Source: Saprospiraceae bacterium
Lineage (GTDB): Bacteria; Bacteroidota; Bacteroidia; Chitinophagales; Saprospiraceae
Assembly (NCBI GenBank): GCA_016717145.1
Contig: JADKGD010000044.1
Coordinates: 1 to 15,158, forward strand
DNA: 15,158 nucleotides
Reading direction: 5' to 3'
A program made the position numbers and the translations under genes. The notes beneath the pieces are model-generated. The model ran no database searches, had not been told where the DNA came from, and worked only from the letters and a program-made list of their open reading frames with translations. Below are positions 1 to 9,703 of this stretch, piece after piece. Position 1 is the first letter of the stretch. Every line of letters starts with the position of its first letter.

Positions 1-1530
1 GAAAGTCTTCAGCAAGAGATACGGCATTATTCAGGTAATAATTGTCCATATCGCCGCAATATATTCTGATTTTTCCTTTAAGTTTGTTACCTATTTTGGG
101 CCAGTCTCTTTTCATAATGTAAGTCAAATCATAATTTTTCTTTCCAATATTCGGCTACGTCGGGTTCAATCTCTACGGTAACTTTATCCCAGAGTCAAAT
201 TGGATACCCTTCATTATCTATGGGTGAATAGGTAGCTTCCCAAATATCCCATTGTTGTCCTGACCTGCTTTTGTCCCCAAGTACCAGCTCGCGATAATTT
301 AATTCCTGCATCGTAGCGCTGACATGACCGAGGTAATCACGCTGGCCCGGTCTGGGTGTTTTTTTAAAGTTACTTTCGAGGAAGTAAGCATTTTTATCTT
401 TATAAATATCTACTACAGTATAGGCTCTGAAATCAATAGGGTCAGGACAGGCTGCAAAACATCCATTGTATTCGTCCGGATAAAAAACCTGAGCGGCAAG
501 CACTTCCCAGCCACCAGTAGAACCTCCGTACATAAATCTGGACCAGCCTTGACCAAGACCACTGAATTGCTGCTCAATATAAGGAATCAACTCATAGGTG
601 ATGGCATCTCCCGTAAGGACCCTGAGCAGCTGAATTCACAGCATATGAATCGTCATAATATGGGGTAGGGTGTTGAATTTCTATAGCCAGGGCCCTCGGG
701 AAATTCGGTCCTGACCAAATTTTATAAAAATCATATGCTTCCTGCTCGCGATTCTGTTGTAACAATCCAGTTTGAATCGTTCGCTATATACGCAAGGAGC
801 AGTAGTATCTGGTGGGCTGGTTCTGAAGCCATCAAGATCGGCTGGAAAATGGCCATGAAGATGGCCAGCGGATATTGACATTTGTTTTGGTAGCCCAATC
901 TTTGGGCAAAAAGGATGTGTGCGCCAAGGTAGATATCGCGGCCCCAGAATTCTGAAAGCAGTTTACTTTTGAACTTAATATGTTTGACCCATTCCGTATC
1001 TTTTGGGGCTTCAATTGGCGCTATTTTTTTATCCAGTGTGAGGTCAATATGACAGGATTCGCCAATGGTTATTTTTTTCGGTGTGCTGTAGAGATTGCCA
1101 GGTGCCAGATTCCATTGTTGTCCTTCACCCCGATCCATCGGTAGTTTTACAGTGTGTCCGTTGGATAGTTTAAACGTTTCATATTTGTGTAGTAAGGCCT
1201 GGACATAATAGTCTCCGGGAGGGACGTCATGCATGTCGGTAATCGGATAACCAAATTCATCTCCTGAAAAATAACTTTTTCTCCTTTATTCCAAGCTTCC
1301 AAATTTTTGCCGAAAGCCAGTTGTGTTTTAGGGCCATCAAGGATTTCAAAGCGTGGTTCTACTTTTTCATTTGTAGACAACATGAGTATCATACGTCCAT
1401 CTGCAACACCTTCGCTAAGGCTATCGGGTATAGAAACCGAAAAGGTAACCTTAGTGGTTTTATTGTATTTTTGTTGGCAGGAAGTGGCTAAGATGACCGG
1501 ACACAAAAGGAGTAAAAACCACGGCTTCAT
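1..1530 (-). CDS. Secreted lipoprotein alpha/beta hydrolase (esterase-like), 3' end outside the window, frame broken
   Basis: The start at 1530 gives a lipoprotein signal (MKPWFLLLLCPVILATSC), so the mature protein should be lipidated at Cys18 and sit in the envelope. A beta-rich N-terminal half (about 1500-950) precedes an alpha/beta hydrolase half. This half contains YPLAIFHGHFPADLDGF near 880-820, GPNFPRALAIEIQHP near 715-670, GPYGDAITYELIPYIEQQF near 640-570, and the nucleophile elbow YGGSTGGWEVLA near 530-500 with the predicted catalytic Ser. KLKGKIRIYCGDMDNYYLNNA reads through near the left edge. The family resembles putative esterases of the Fes/esterase D type; the substrate is not evident. 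Frame changes are needed near 1270, 917, 885, 862, 773, 628 and 137, and a TGA lies in frame at 195-197. Several coincide with A or T runs, so sequence error is likelier than decay. The stop codon lies left of the window. Confidence 0.7.
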
Positions 1531-1611
1531 AAGTATTTGTTTTGATGCTATAAAAGTAGGTTTTTATTTTTAATAATGGGAAAGGAATGTGTATGGTAAA
1601 AGTATTTTTAC

Positions 1612-1648
1612 AATAAAAACAGCCGGTCAAAATTATTTTGACCGGCCA
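1612..1648 (-). terminator. Rho-independent terminator after the EEP-fold lipoprotein gene
   Basis: An 11-bp perfect stem (GCCGGTCAAAA, 1622-1632, pairing with 1636-1646) has a 3-base loop. On the minus strand it is followed by TGTTTTTATTG. It lies about 105 bp past the stop at 1754, in the right orientation to end that transcript. Confidence 0.8.
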
Positions 1649-1753
1649 AAGTTGTAGATAATTACTCAAAGTTGGAAAAAAGTAGCCGTTATAATTGAAT
1701 TTGGCTGACCTGTAAAAGTAATTTTTAGTAATTTAATTAAGTTAGATGGTTGA

Positions 1754-2989
1754 TTAATTACAGAAACATCTACCATTGTTATAATCACCTCCATTTGCTT
1801 CACATTCAGCTTGATTCATTGTTGGGTCACATCCAGGGGTATTTCCACTACCTTCTAAATCAATTGGGCTTGTTTGATCATCACAATCATAGTCTAAACA
1901 GACAGTTATGTTATAGTGGTCGACTTACATTTTGAGGCAATGTACCTTCTGTTACTGAATAAGTTTTAACAACACAATTACCATTTACCCCGTCTTGTGG
2001 CAAAGCATTTGCATTTCTAAAGTCATGTAATTCTTTCAGGCTATTAAATGGGCCATATGTGGTAACTTCATTATATCCAGGGATATCCTTACTTGGTGGT
2101 GGACATTTAATATTAAAGTAATATTTTGTATTTGCAAATCTTACATTGGACGTATTATTTAATCTATCCGAAATAAGAACATAATCTAAAGTTTGGCTAC
2201 TATTATTTGTGTGTGGTGTCACACCAATAAGTTCATAGGCGCTGGAACCCAATTCTAATAAATCTTTGTAATCATTAGTTCCAAAATCTATATTGAAATC
2301 ACCAGCCATATAAAGGTGTATTTTCGAAGACAAGGTTTTAATTTTTTGTTTAATCTCTTCAAGTTGTTTTAGTCGACAATCGCTATCTTCTTCATCATCT
2401 TCAGCTTGTAAGTGCGTGTTAAGGTTGTATACATAACATCCTGATTCAAGTTCGAATTTGTTTAATTGAAATCCTTTTCTTTGTACTTGTCGTACCCGGT
2501 TTCACAATTAAAAAACTCTATTTCTGTGCTAACAACTTTAAGTTTTGTTGCTGTTAATAAACCAGTACAATCATTGTCTTCATTTACCCAGCCACCTCCA
2601 TTACAACCAGCATCCTCAAGTATCGTGTAACCCTTTGACTTCAGGCAATCAATTAAAGTCTTACGAGCTTCACCACCTATCCAAACTTCCTGAAGATTTA
2701 ATATATCTGCGCCATTTGCTGTTACTCTATTGCAGATTGCAGTTGCTCTCCTGAGACAATCATCCCCTTCGCATTGAGGAGTATTTACATATATACCGAA
2801 TGGCGGAATATCTATTTCACTGAAGAGATCCGGAGAATCTAACAAATAAGTATTATAGGTTTCAATACAAATTCCATGTTTTTCTCTATTCTCAGTATCT
2901 AATCTAGTACGAGAGGTGGTCAAAGAATCTTTTTGGCAGCTAGTTAATAGTAGTCCAAAAGCAATAATAGTTAAAAATAAATTTTTCAT
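1754..2989 (-). CDS. Endonuclease/exonuclease/phosphatase-fold lipoprotein, neutral sphingomyelinase-like
   Basis: The protein starts with a lipoprotein signal (MKNLFLTIIAFGLLLTSC, Cys18), so it should be an envelope lipoprotein. The fold motifs occur in the expected order: ETYNTYLL at the first strand, the metal-binding Glu in ADILNLQEVW (about residue 102), THLQAED with the substrate-site His, the active-site GDFNIDF (about 2305-2285), and the terminal SDHYNI motif. Family knowledge: these Mg-dependent phosphodiesterases cleave phospholipid head groups or nucleic acid. The order and the secreted location fit bacterial sphingomyelinase-like members, but the substrate is inferred. The SDH motif appears only after removing one extra C near 1919. 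A second frame change lies near 2490-2515. After the catalytic domain comes a Cys-rich tail (CLDYDCDD ... GGDYNNGRCFCN) ending at TAA 1754-1756. About 410 residues in all. Confidence 0.8.
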
Positions 2990-3002
2990 TGTTTAATGAT
3001 TT

Positions 3003-3052
3003 AAAATGTTAAAAAAAATGTTAAAAAAAATGTTAAAAAAAATGTTAAAAAA
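3003..3052. repeat. 12-bp tandem repeat, four copies, directly upstream of the 2989 start codon
   Basis: TGTT begins at 3007, 3019, 3031 and 3043, each followed by eight (last copy six) A residues, giving an exact 12-bp period. The array begins about 14 bp upstream of the ATG at 2989, so it falls in the 5' leader or promoter spacer of the lipoprotein gene. It is too short-period and spacer-free to be CRISPR. Confidence 0.9.
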
Positions 3053-3080
3053 TAAGCTACAGTTGTTTTTTTATAATTAA

Positions 3081-5923
3081 TCAAAACGAATTATTTTTTT
3101 CGAAATAATTGATCCATCCTTTCTTGTTGGTCAAAACAAGATTATAGATTCCCGGAGCAAAATTTTGTAAATCAATAATCTCGGAAGTCAGGTTTTGCTC
3201 ATAAAGGTTTCTTCCTGTAATATCTAAAATCTTAAGACGATATTCATTAATATCATTCTGTGCTTTAATCGTCACCTTTCCATTTGTTGGATTTGGGTAT
3301 ATCGAAATAGCTGAATTTAGATGAATATCATTCAAACTTGTATGAGCTGTCACATTTTGATTTGATGTACCAGGTCTGTGATTGTCGGGAATTGGGATTA
3401 CAACAACATGGACTGTTATACAGTAAGACTGGTTACAATCCTTTACATCAAAGCATACGTCAACATCTGATTCGCAAACTTCTTGTAGCGATGGAGCATT
3501 GAATACAAACTCTCCATTTTCAAATGTTACAGTCAGTTGACATTCATTTTCTCCTGGTATTTGTACATTATATATACCTGAAATAGGGGCACATAATGTT
3601 GCAAATTGATCATATTTAATTTCGATATTGTGATTCAATGGTATAAAACCTTCTATGATATTACACTTCGTTTCTTGAACTTTTTGGTATTGTAAATGAT
3701 ATAAAACAAAAGGCAAACTACCCGGTTGTTGTCCGGACGTAAATTCATTATGGCCACTATCTACATTGTCAAAATAGACATAGTCAAATGGTGAGTTCGA
3801 TAAAGTATACCCGGCAGCCCCTTGATTGGTTGCCATATTGAAAATATTACTTGTCATATTTTGGCTACCTAGGACCAGGGCACTGAAGGTTGGTATAAAA
3901 CTGAATGGTTCGCCGGCAGTTACGCTTTCGATTTTTGCTTTAAATCCACCTTCATTGGAAACGACTTCACCTACTTTAATCTTTTTTAAATAAGTATCTA
4001 ATCTGAATGGCGATCCGGGAGCACTGTCAAAATCTAAAGTAGTATTGACTAGTTTTACTCGGGGCAATTTTGAAGAAGCAATCAGGCCGCATATACCTGC
4101 GCCACCTCGATCCACAATTTGCTCTCCGGTTTTTATGGCATTAATTTTTGAATACATACCACATAAATTACCTAATAAGCCTGATGAAACCCCGAATTGT
4201 ATTGTCATAATCATCTCTCCAGGGCTTACGTTTGTAGAGGTTCCGTTACCAGATCCATCAGCTAGGGCCAAATTCTTTTCAGTTTTTTGAGGGACCGACC
4301 CTAATAGCGTAAGTTCGTCATCCCAAGCAGTTTTAAATGCATGTTGTCTCGATGTATATTCGGTATTTGTAGTATTGAGGCCACCTTCAATATGTACAAG
4401 TAATAATTGACAGGCAGCAGGTGAATTAACACTTGCATCAATTAATGTCATAACTGCACTTCCTTTATCTTTATTTATCCTTGCCATAGCTTGAACACCA
4501 ATACTTGCATTGGCACCTGTCCAGGGCGAGTCTGCAGATATCATCAGTTTTACGCCATGAGCGCCATAACTTGACTCCAGATTTGCCTCCCAGTATAACA
4601 GGCAATGTCTTAATATTTGACCTCCCATACTAGGGCCTATGATGGCTTCGATTTTTTCTACTTTTGATCGACCCTCAATGATCTTATAAATTCAGCTAAA
4701 GCGAAACTATTTCTCTGCATAAAGTCGGCACCTCCGGCAAAATCTACAAATATAACATCAAAGCCACCATCCCATAGGGTAGAAATAGTATTATTTCCAC
4801 CAAATATCCTGGTAATATCAGGCAAGAATCGGTTACTCTGAAAATCAATACCATCAAGAATGATAATGGGCTTTTTAACTGTGGAATGATTTGGATTTAA
4901 ATACACAGCTGTTGAAATTTCTCCATATGTTCCATGGACAGCTTGATTGACTGAAGAGGTATAAGGATTAGGAATTTCAACAGGTTCCCAGCCCCAAATT
5001 TCTGTAGTTACTCCATTTACAGTGTATGAACCAATTAAATTGTAAAAGTACAAATAGCTGGTTGGGTTTAGATCATTAAAAGGAATCGTCGCTTTATATG
5101 GATTTCCTGTCACCGGGTTGTTATAATAAGACGGTTCTATCAGACAATCATTATCGACAACAACATCATGTGGTGGATCGTTATGTTGCGTTGGATCATT
5201 TGGGTTTGGGCCTTGTGGTGGTCCAATAGGATCAGGATAAGAGATTGGGTCTAATTCGCATAATTCATGTTTGTATTTATATCTATAGACAAACCCTGTT
5301 TTAAGTTTTACTATAATATTTAGTGATTGAAGTTGAAGAGGGTTTATTTGGTAAGCAGTCACTGTAGAATCCAATCTGAACACTAATTGATTACTTGTAT
5401 TATAGCCTTCAATAAAATCTATAATGTCATTTGATACTTGACTCCCTAGCCCTCTTCCATTCGCACTCAAATAAATTGGTGTATTACGATTGAAATTGTG
5501 TGGAAATAATAAACCAGTAATGAGTAATTTTTCTTCTATGAAATATCGACTCATTTGATCAACTGTTTTTGTCCCCGAAATAAATTCTTCAAAATCATTT
5601 TGAGGAGTTTGATCACTAAGAATCTCGACTGTACGTACATCAAAAATAAAAGTCGCTATGCTATCCTTTTGTGTATTGCCTTTGATCAAGGCATATTTTT
5701 CGGTCGGTTTTATCAATCTAAGATCAGTTGAATAATTGGATTGATAATATTGTGCGTAAGTGGAAAACCACTCTTCACAAGTATACGTTTTGTCTTGACT
5801 ATAAAACGTAGAAAAATATTCATTTGAATTTTTCTTAATGGGCATTTTGATAGCTGGTCTGCTATCTTGGGAAAATGCCATAATAGAATAAAATAATAGA
5901 ATGGTTAAATTTAAAATTTTCAT
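3081..5923 (-). CDS. Large secreted alpha/beta hydrolase with T9SS type A sorting tail
   Basis: About 946 residues. A Sec signal peptide (MKILNLTILLFYSIMAFSQ) leads the protein. The middle holds an alpha/beta hydrolase core: KKPIIILDGIDF, then GFDVIFVDFAGGADFMQRN, then the nucleophile elbow IIGPSMGGQ with the predicted catalytic Ser codon at 4629-4631. SGHNEFTSGQQ near 3755-3720 may carry the catalytic His; the acid is uncertain. A Cys-containing beta domain follows (about 3580-3400), then a T9SS type A tail (SIYPNPTNGKVTIK ... FAPGIYNLVL), which sends the protein across the outer membrane to the surface. The frame changes once near 4660-4680, just before the nucleophile elbow. The two parts overlap with no missing sequence, so I join them. 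A proline-rich linker with PIGPPQGPNPNDPTQ sits near 5240-5190. Substrate unknown; an esterase or lipase-like activity is the reasonable guess. Confidence 0.8.
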
Positions 5924-5964
5924 AATACTTTTTTTTAATAATTAAATAAATAGTTAAGTTTCTA

Positions 5965-5978
5965 TAATTGGCCAATTA
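5965..5978. promoter_or_regulatory. Perfect 14-bp palindrome upstream of the hydrolase gene
   Basis: TAATTGGCCAATTA is fully self-complementary and lies 42-55 bp upstream of the ATG at 5923. It could be an operator for a dimeric regulator. No clear TAnnTTTG box accompanies it. Confidence 0.35.
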
Positions 5979-6169
5979 AATACGATACTATAATGTTTGC
6001 ATCTGATTTATGTGACCAAATGTTATAAAAATATTTTTTTATCATTGTAAAGTTTTATTTAATTGAGTTGGTAAAGCAAATAATTCAGGCAATTTGGGCA
6101 GAAATTAATTTCTTAAATTATTGTAAGAAAATTTAAGTCACTTAAAAGGGGCGTAAGGCATTTTTAAAG

Positions 6170-6198
6170 AAAAAAAGGCCCTTACGAATGTAAGAGCC
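6170..6198 (-). terminator. Minus-strand rho-independent terminator
   Basis: On the minus strand GGCTCTTAC, loop ATTC, GTAAGGGCC form a 9-bp stem (one G-T pair), followed directly by seven T. It is well oriented for transcripts coming from the right, yet the nearest minus-strand stop codon (6819) is 620 bp away. Confidence 0.75.
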
Positions 6199-6354
6199 TC
6201 CAGATAATTAGTTTTCAGTCAAAGTAAAAATATAGAAGTTTCAAGTTATAAATGTAATTTATTAAGTTCTTAATTAAATTTAGTTTTGAGTTAATTAAGA
6301 AGTTATAAAAGCAAGGATTTATTATTTTTCTTTTTACAATAATAGAATGAATAT

Positions 6355-6371
6355 TATCACAAAATGTGACA
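6355..6371. promoter_or_regulatory. Inverted-repeat operator candidate, TGTCAC type
   Basis: TATCAC-AAAAT-GTGACA is an inverted repeat with one mismatch. It resembles the elements at 6628 and 11512, which suggests one DNA-binding regulator. The geometry is reminiscent of CRP/FNR-family sites, but that assignment is inference. Confidence 0.35.
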
Positions 6372-6627
6372 AATGTACGCCCTAGAAATAAAATAAATAT
6401 TTTGTACTAACAAGAAGGTAAATTTTTGTTTATTTTTAATATGATTAAAATCAATCATATATATATGTTGTAATACTAATATGTAATGATTTGTATTTTT
6501 CATATTAACAATAAAGGCTGGCACAACTCACCTTGAAATTATTTAAAGTACTTTTCACCTCAAATGAAAAAATTTTAAATTCATTTCAATCCAATAGCAG
6601 TATTTTTTAGCATTAAAAACACGCTTT

Positions 6628-6643
6628 TGTCACAAATGCGACA
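6628..6643. promoter_or_regulatory. Inverted-repeat operator candidate, TGTCAC type
   Basis: TGTCAC-AAAT-GCGACA is a 16-bp near-perfect palindrome with one mismatched pair. It ends 45 bp before the promoter-like TACTTTTG at 6688, a plausible distance for an upstream activator site. Confidence 0.4.
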
Positions 6644-6701
6644 TAATATTATTATAGAAGTGGAATTTAGCTTACCTGACTGGAAAATACTTTTGCAAAC
6701 G

Positions 6702-6787
6702 TGTGAAAGTGTTCAGCTATGTTTTCTTTTTTGAATACATACTTAATATTTGTCTCGCCTGATCACAGATATGTGGTCAGGCTTTTT
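6702..6787 (+). ncRNA. Possible small RNA with its own promoter and terminator
   Basis: A match to the Bacteroidota -7 element TAnnTTTG (TACTTTTG, 6688-6695) is preceded 18 bp upstream by TTTA (6666-6669), a partial match to the TTTG -33 box. About 60-85 bp later comes a strong plus-strand terminator. There is no ORF between them and no plus-strand gene upstream for the terminator to serve. The inferred transcript is about 86 nt. It belongs to no family I recognise. The alternative is that the hairpin simply ends the convergent CHAT transcript. Confidence 0.25.
6757..6787 (+). terminator. Strong hairpin plus T-run, plus-strand oriented
   Basis: GCCTGATCAC, loop AGATAT, GTGGTCAGGC form a 10-bp stem (one T-G pair) followed by TTTTT. 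It also lies 37 bp past the CHAT gene stop, so it may act on both strands. On the minus strand the T-run is missing. Confidence 0.7.
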
Positions 6788-6818
6788 AAAATAATCGGGC
6801 TTTCTGAATAAGAAAAAC

Positions 6819-9681
6819 TTATGCCTGACTTAGTTTGTGTTTTGCAATCACATATGCAAGTATTATAACAAATGCAGATAGTAAGCTGTACAGCAAGTAC
6901 CTAATGTAAGCAGGTTTTTCATATATCGGAGCATCGTTGCCATAGATGACCCAAGCGGCCCAGTAGGGTGGGATCTTGTATGCCGGATTTATTTTGTCAT
7001 TATCCATGGCTATCATGTCAAGTTTTGTTTCTCTTAATGCCTGATCTTTTTCCATGCCCATTTTTAGTTTTTTGTAGAATGACTCCATAAACATTTTTGT
7101 AATTTCATCTGAGACACTCCAGCAACTACCCAGTACGCTGCTGCTTCCTGCCTCAAAAAATGTCTTGGACAGACTGGAGATGCCTTCACCTTCCAAAATT
7201 TTACCACTGGCAGAATTGCAGGAACTCAGCGTGACCAATTGGCTATGGAGATTTAAATGCAACACGTCTTCGAGGCTTAGCAGGTTATTTGTTTTAGCAT
7301 CTGATTTTGTTAGGACAACGGACGTTTTTTCAGGTTGGTCAAAATCTACAAAAGAATGAGCAGAAAGGTGGAGAATATCATAATTTTGAGCATTGTTTAT
7401 AAAATTACTTTTAGTAGCTTCCAGATTTACAAAGTGTTTTCCAGGAAAAATTTTAGATATAGAGATCACTTCATCATCAGCAAAATACAGGTGAGACAAA
7501 CTTTCTGAACGAAATTTTTCACTTATCCAGGATGGAATGGTGTCTTGTTTGTAATTTTTCATTTCATCCAGCGTATATTTATCATATTCCAAACCCATGC
7601 CGAGATAGCCATCGAGCGATTTTGTAAAAGGTGTATTTTGATTTAATTGTTCACAATAATAAAGATATCTCGTGTCATATTTTGTGATAAGATATTTTGA
7701 AGGATCTTTCCAGGAGTTTATCTTTTCTGATAGCAGCGCCTCAAAAGGTATTCTGTATAATAAACCATCAGGTACTATAATCAGGTTTTTAATGGAAGCT
7801 TTATCTGTTGGATTTTTTATAAGTCTTTCATACAAATAATGTGCAGCAAATATAAACGATTGCTCCAACGAATCTATGTTGGTTCCAGGTTTAATATCGT
7901 TTGACAGAATGGAGATGTAAGAAGTTAAATTGTCTTTAAATTCCTGGTTGTATTCAAAACGAAAATAGGTAAAATCATTTTTATAAACACAGAATATATA
8001 TACATTACTATCGCCAACAAAATAATTTATCAGCGCACTTTGATTGTCCAGTTTTGATTGAATTTGTGATATAGAAATGACATCAATTTTCTTTTTTAAT
8101 ACTTTAAATTTTGGAAAAACATTTTGAAGCGAATCAGAGAATGACAGAAACAGATTTTTTGATTTAATGTAATTTACATCATTTTTTTCGGTACTATTAT
8201 GATAGTTATTGGTGGCATCCAGGTACCTTGATTTCAGTTCATCGTATCTATTAATAAGTGTTTTGTTATTTATTGCCAAATCGAGGGCTTTTTTCTCGCT
8301 TAATTGTTCTCTGAGCTGAAACGAGTTATATTTCTGAGCGTATAAAAAAGCGGATTCCAGATATTTGTTGTTTGAGGTAAGCTTAAACAACTGGAGATAA
8401 TTTTCTATGGCATCATTAAAAATAATTTTGGACTCATTAGCAAGATCTCTTTTGCTTCGTAATTGTCAAAGAACATTTTCATGTCGTCTATAAATACCGT
8501 ACATGTATCAAATATCTGACTTGATTTTATCAGCCGATTGATATTATTTTGATTTCCTTGTTGATAACATAGCGCTTTTTCGTGCATTAAGTTGATGTAG
8601 TACATATCTCCCAAAGGCACCAAGCCAATATTTTCGTCCGTGAGAAATTTTAAATTGGATTTTGGCTCGATGAGCTGTATGCCTTTATTTATATAACTTA
8701 GGGCTTTCTGTGTATTCCCTTTATATCGCTCAGCTTGAGCAAGTGGAATAAGGATTTTGACTATTTCTCTTTTGTCCTCTTCAGCCTTACTTAATTTATA
8801 GGCTTTATTAAGGTAATAAAGCGCTTTATCGGTCTTACCAAGTATAAGTTGTAGTTCACCAATATACGCGTATACAAGCATTAGCTTATCTGACTTGACT
8901 TTTAAACTTTTAGTCAATGAACTATCAGCATACAACAAAGCACAATAGATGTCCCCTTCATGTCTGTAGCTTCTTGAAATATTTAATTCATATTCACCGT
9001 TGGTGTATGGTATAATTTGATTTGCAATATCAATATATTTACGTCCTGTATCTCCTTCACCACTATAGATGTATGCTTTTCCTAAATTTTCATTTGCAAA
9101 AAATCTACCTAAACTGTCTGTACCTAATCTTACTGCATGACTACCATAAAATTTTGCAAGTTTATATTCTCTAATTTGGATATGTGTCACACACAATCCA
9201 TTGTACAGCCTTGATGTGCGTGTAGAATCGTTAGAGCCAAGGTATTCTTTTTCAGCCTTTTTATACCTGTTAATCGCCAAATGAACACGACCAATATTTT
9301 CATAAATGTAGCCAATTAAGTGATTGATTTTGGCTTTAGTATATTTTTGATCTTGTGGTATAGCATCTGATATATTTTTCATCAGGTCAATGAAATAATC
9401 AATATTTTTTTTCCTCTCGCCTATTGTATAAAGTGCTCTGGCACACGAATATGCACGTTCCCAATTTTTTAATCTTATAAATATTTCCGAAGCTTTTTTA
9501 ATTTCATGTACAGCTTGAGAAACAGAATATTTTTCTAGAATATTATTATTGGAAGTTTGAATAGCTGTTATAAAAGCAGTATCTTTTGAGCATGCAGCAC
9601 TTTTATATTTATAAATAAGAATAGAGTTACACTAAGTATAACTCTATTCGTGAATTTTATAAAATTTAAATTATTTTGCAC
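6819..9681 (-). CDS. Exported TPR-CHAT protein (caspase-like cysteine peptidase) with C-terminal membrane anchor
   Basis: About 954 residues. From a GTG start at 9681-9679, a hydrophobic signal peptide (VILSVTLFLFINIKVLHAQ) leads into TPR helices (about residues 40-410; for example INRYKKAEKEYLG, KALYYLNKAYKLSKAEED, KALSYINKGIQL). A CHAT domain follows (about 610-920), with the catalytic pair visible: His in LHLSAHSFVDFD (codon 7356-7358) and Cys in VTLSSCNSASG (codon 7218-7220), then GEGISSLSKTFFEAGSSSVLGSCWSVSD and PPYWAAWVIYGND. A C-terminal helix (IRYLLYSLLSAFVIILAYVI) ends in a short basic tail. This predicts a periplasmic peptidase tethered to the inner membrane. CHAT is a caspase-clan peptidase domain; the substrate is unknown. 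Frame changes near 9575 and 8450 both look like one lost A. The gene lies 22 bp behind the T9SS protein gene, so the two are probably one operon. Confidence 0.85.
9619..9649. repeat. 11-bp perfect inverted repeat inside the CHAT signal-peptide region
   Basis: GAATAGAGTTA (9619-9629) is the exact complement of TAACTCTATTC (9639-9649), with a 9-base loop. Neither side has a T-run. It overlaps codons of the proposed signal peptide and lies 55 bp past the end of the T9SS gene. It could be a weak intercistronic terminator, an RNA-processing stem, or a translation control. Confidence 0.6.
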
Positions 9682-9703
9682 TCTAAGAATAAAAATTAAA
9701 ATA

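Larger units (their letters stand above)
5924..6818. other. Long intergenic region without a recognisable protein gene
   Basis: About 900 bp, very AT-rich, with frequent stops in all frames. It holds the 5' region of the hydrolase gene (left), a minus-strand terminator (6170-6198), two TGTCAC-type palindromes (6355-6371 and 6628-6643), an AT-rich inverted repeat (ATATGATT, 6439-6446, pairing with 6453-6460), and a plus-strand promoter-like box plus terminator (6688-6787). I see no coding signal that survives a frame change. Confidence 0.7.

Noticed and set aside
324..668. Plus-strand ORF of 114 codons
   Set aside because: Shadow of the esterase-like gene, which carries the GGSTGG elbow on the minus strand.
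3003..3052. CRISPR array
   Set aside because: The unit is only 12 bp and head-to-tail, with no spacers.
4045..4290. Plus-strand ORF inside the T9SS hydrolase
   Set aside because: Shadow frame of a gene with clear domain content on the other strand.
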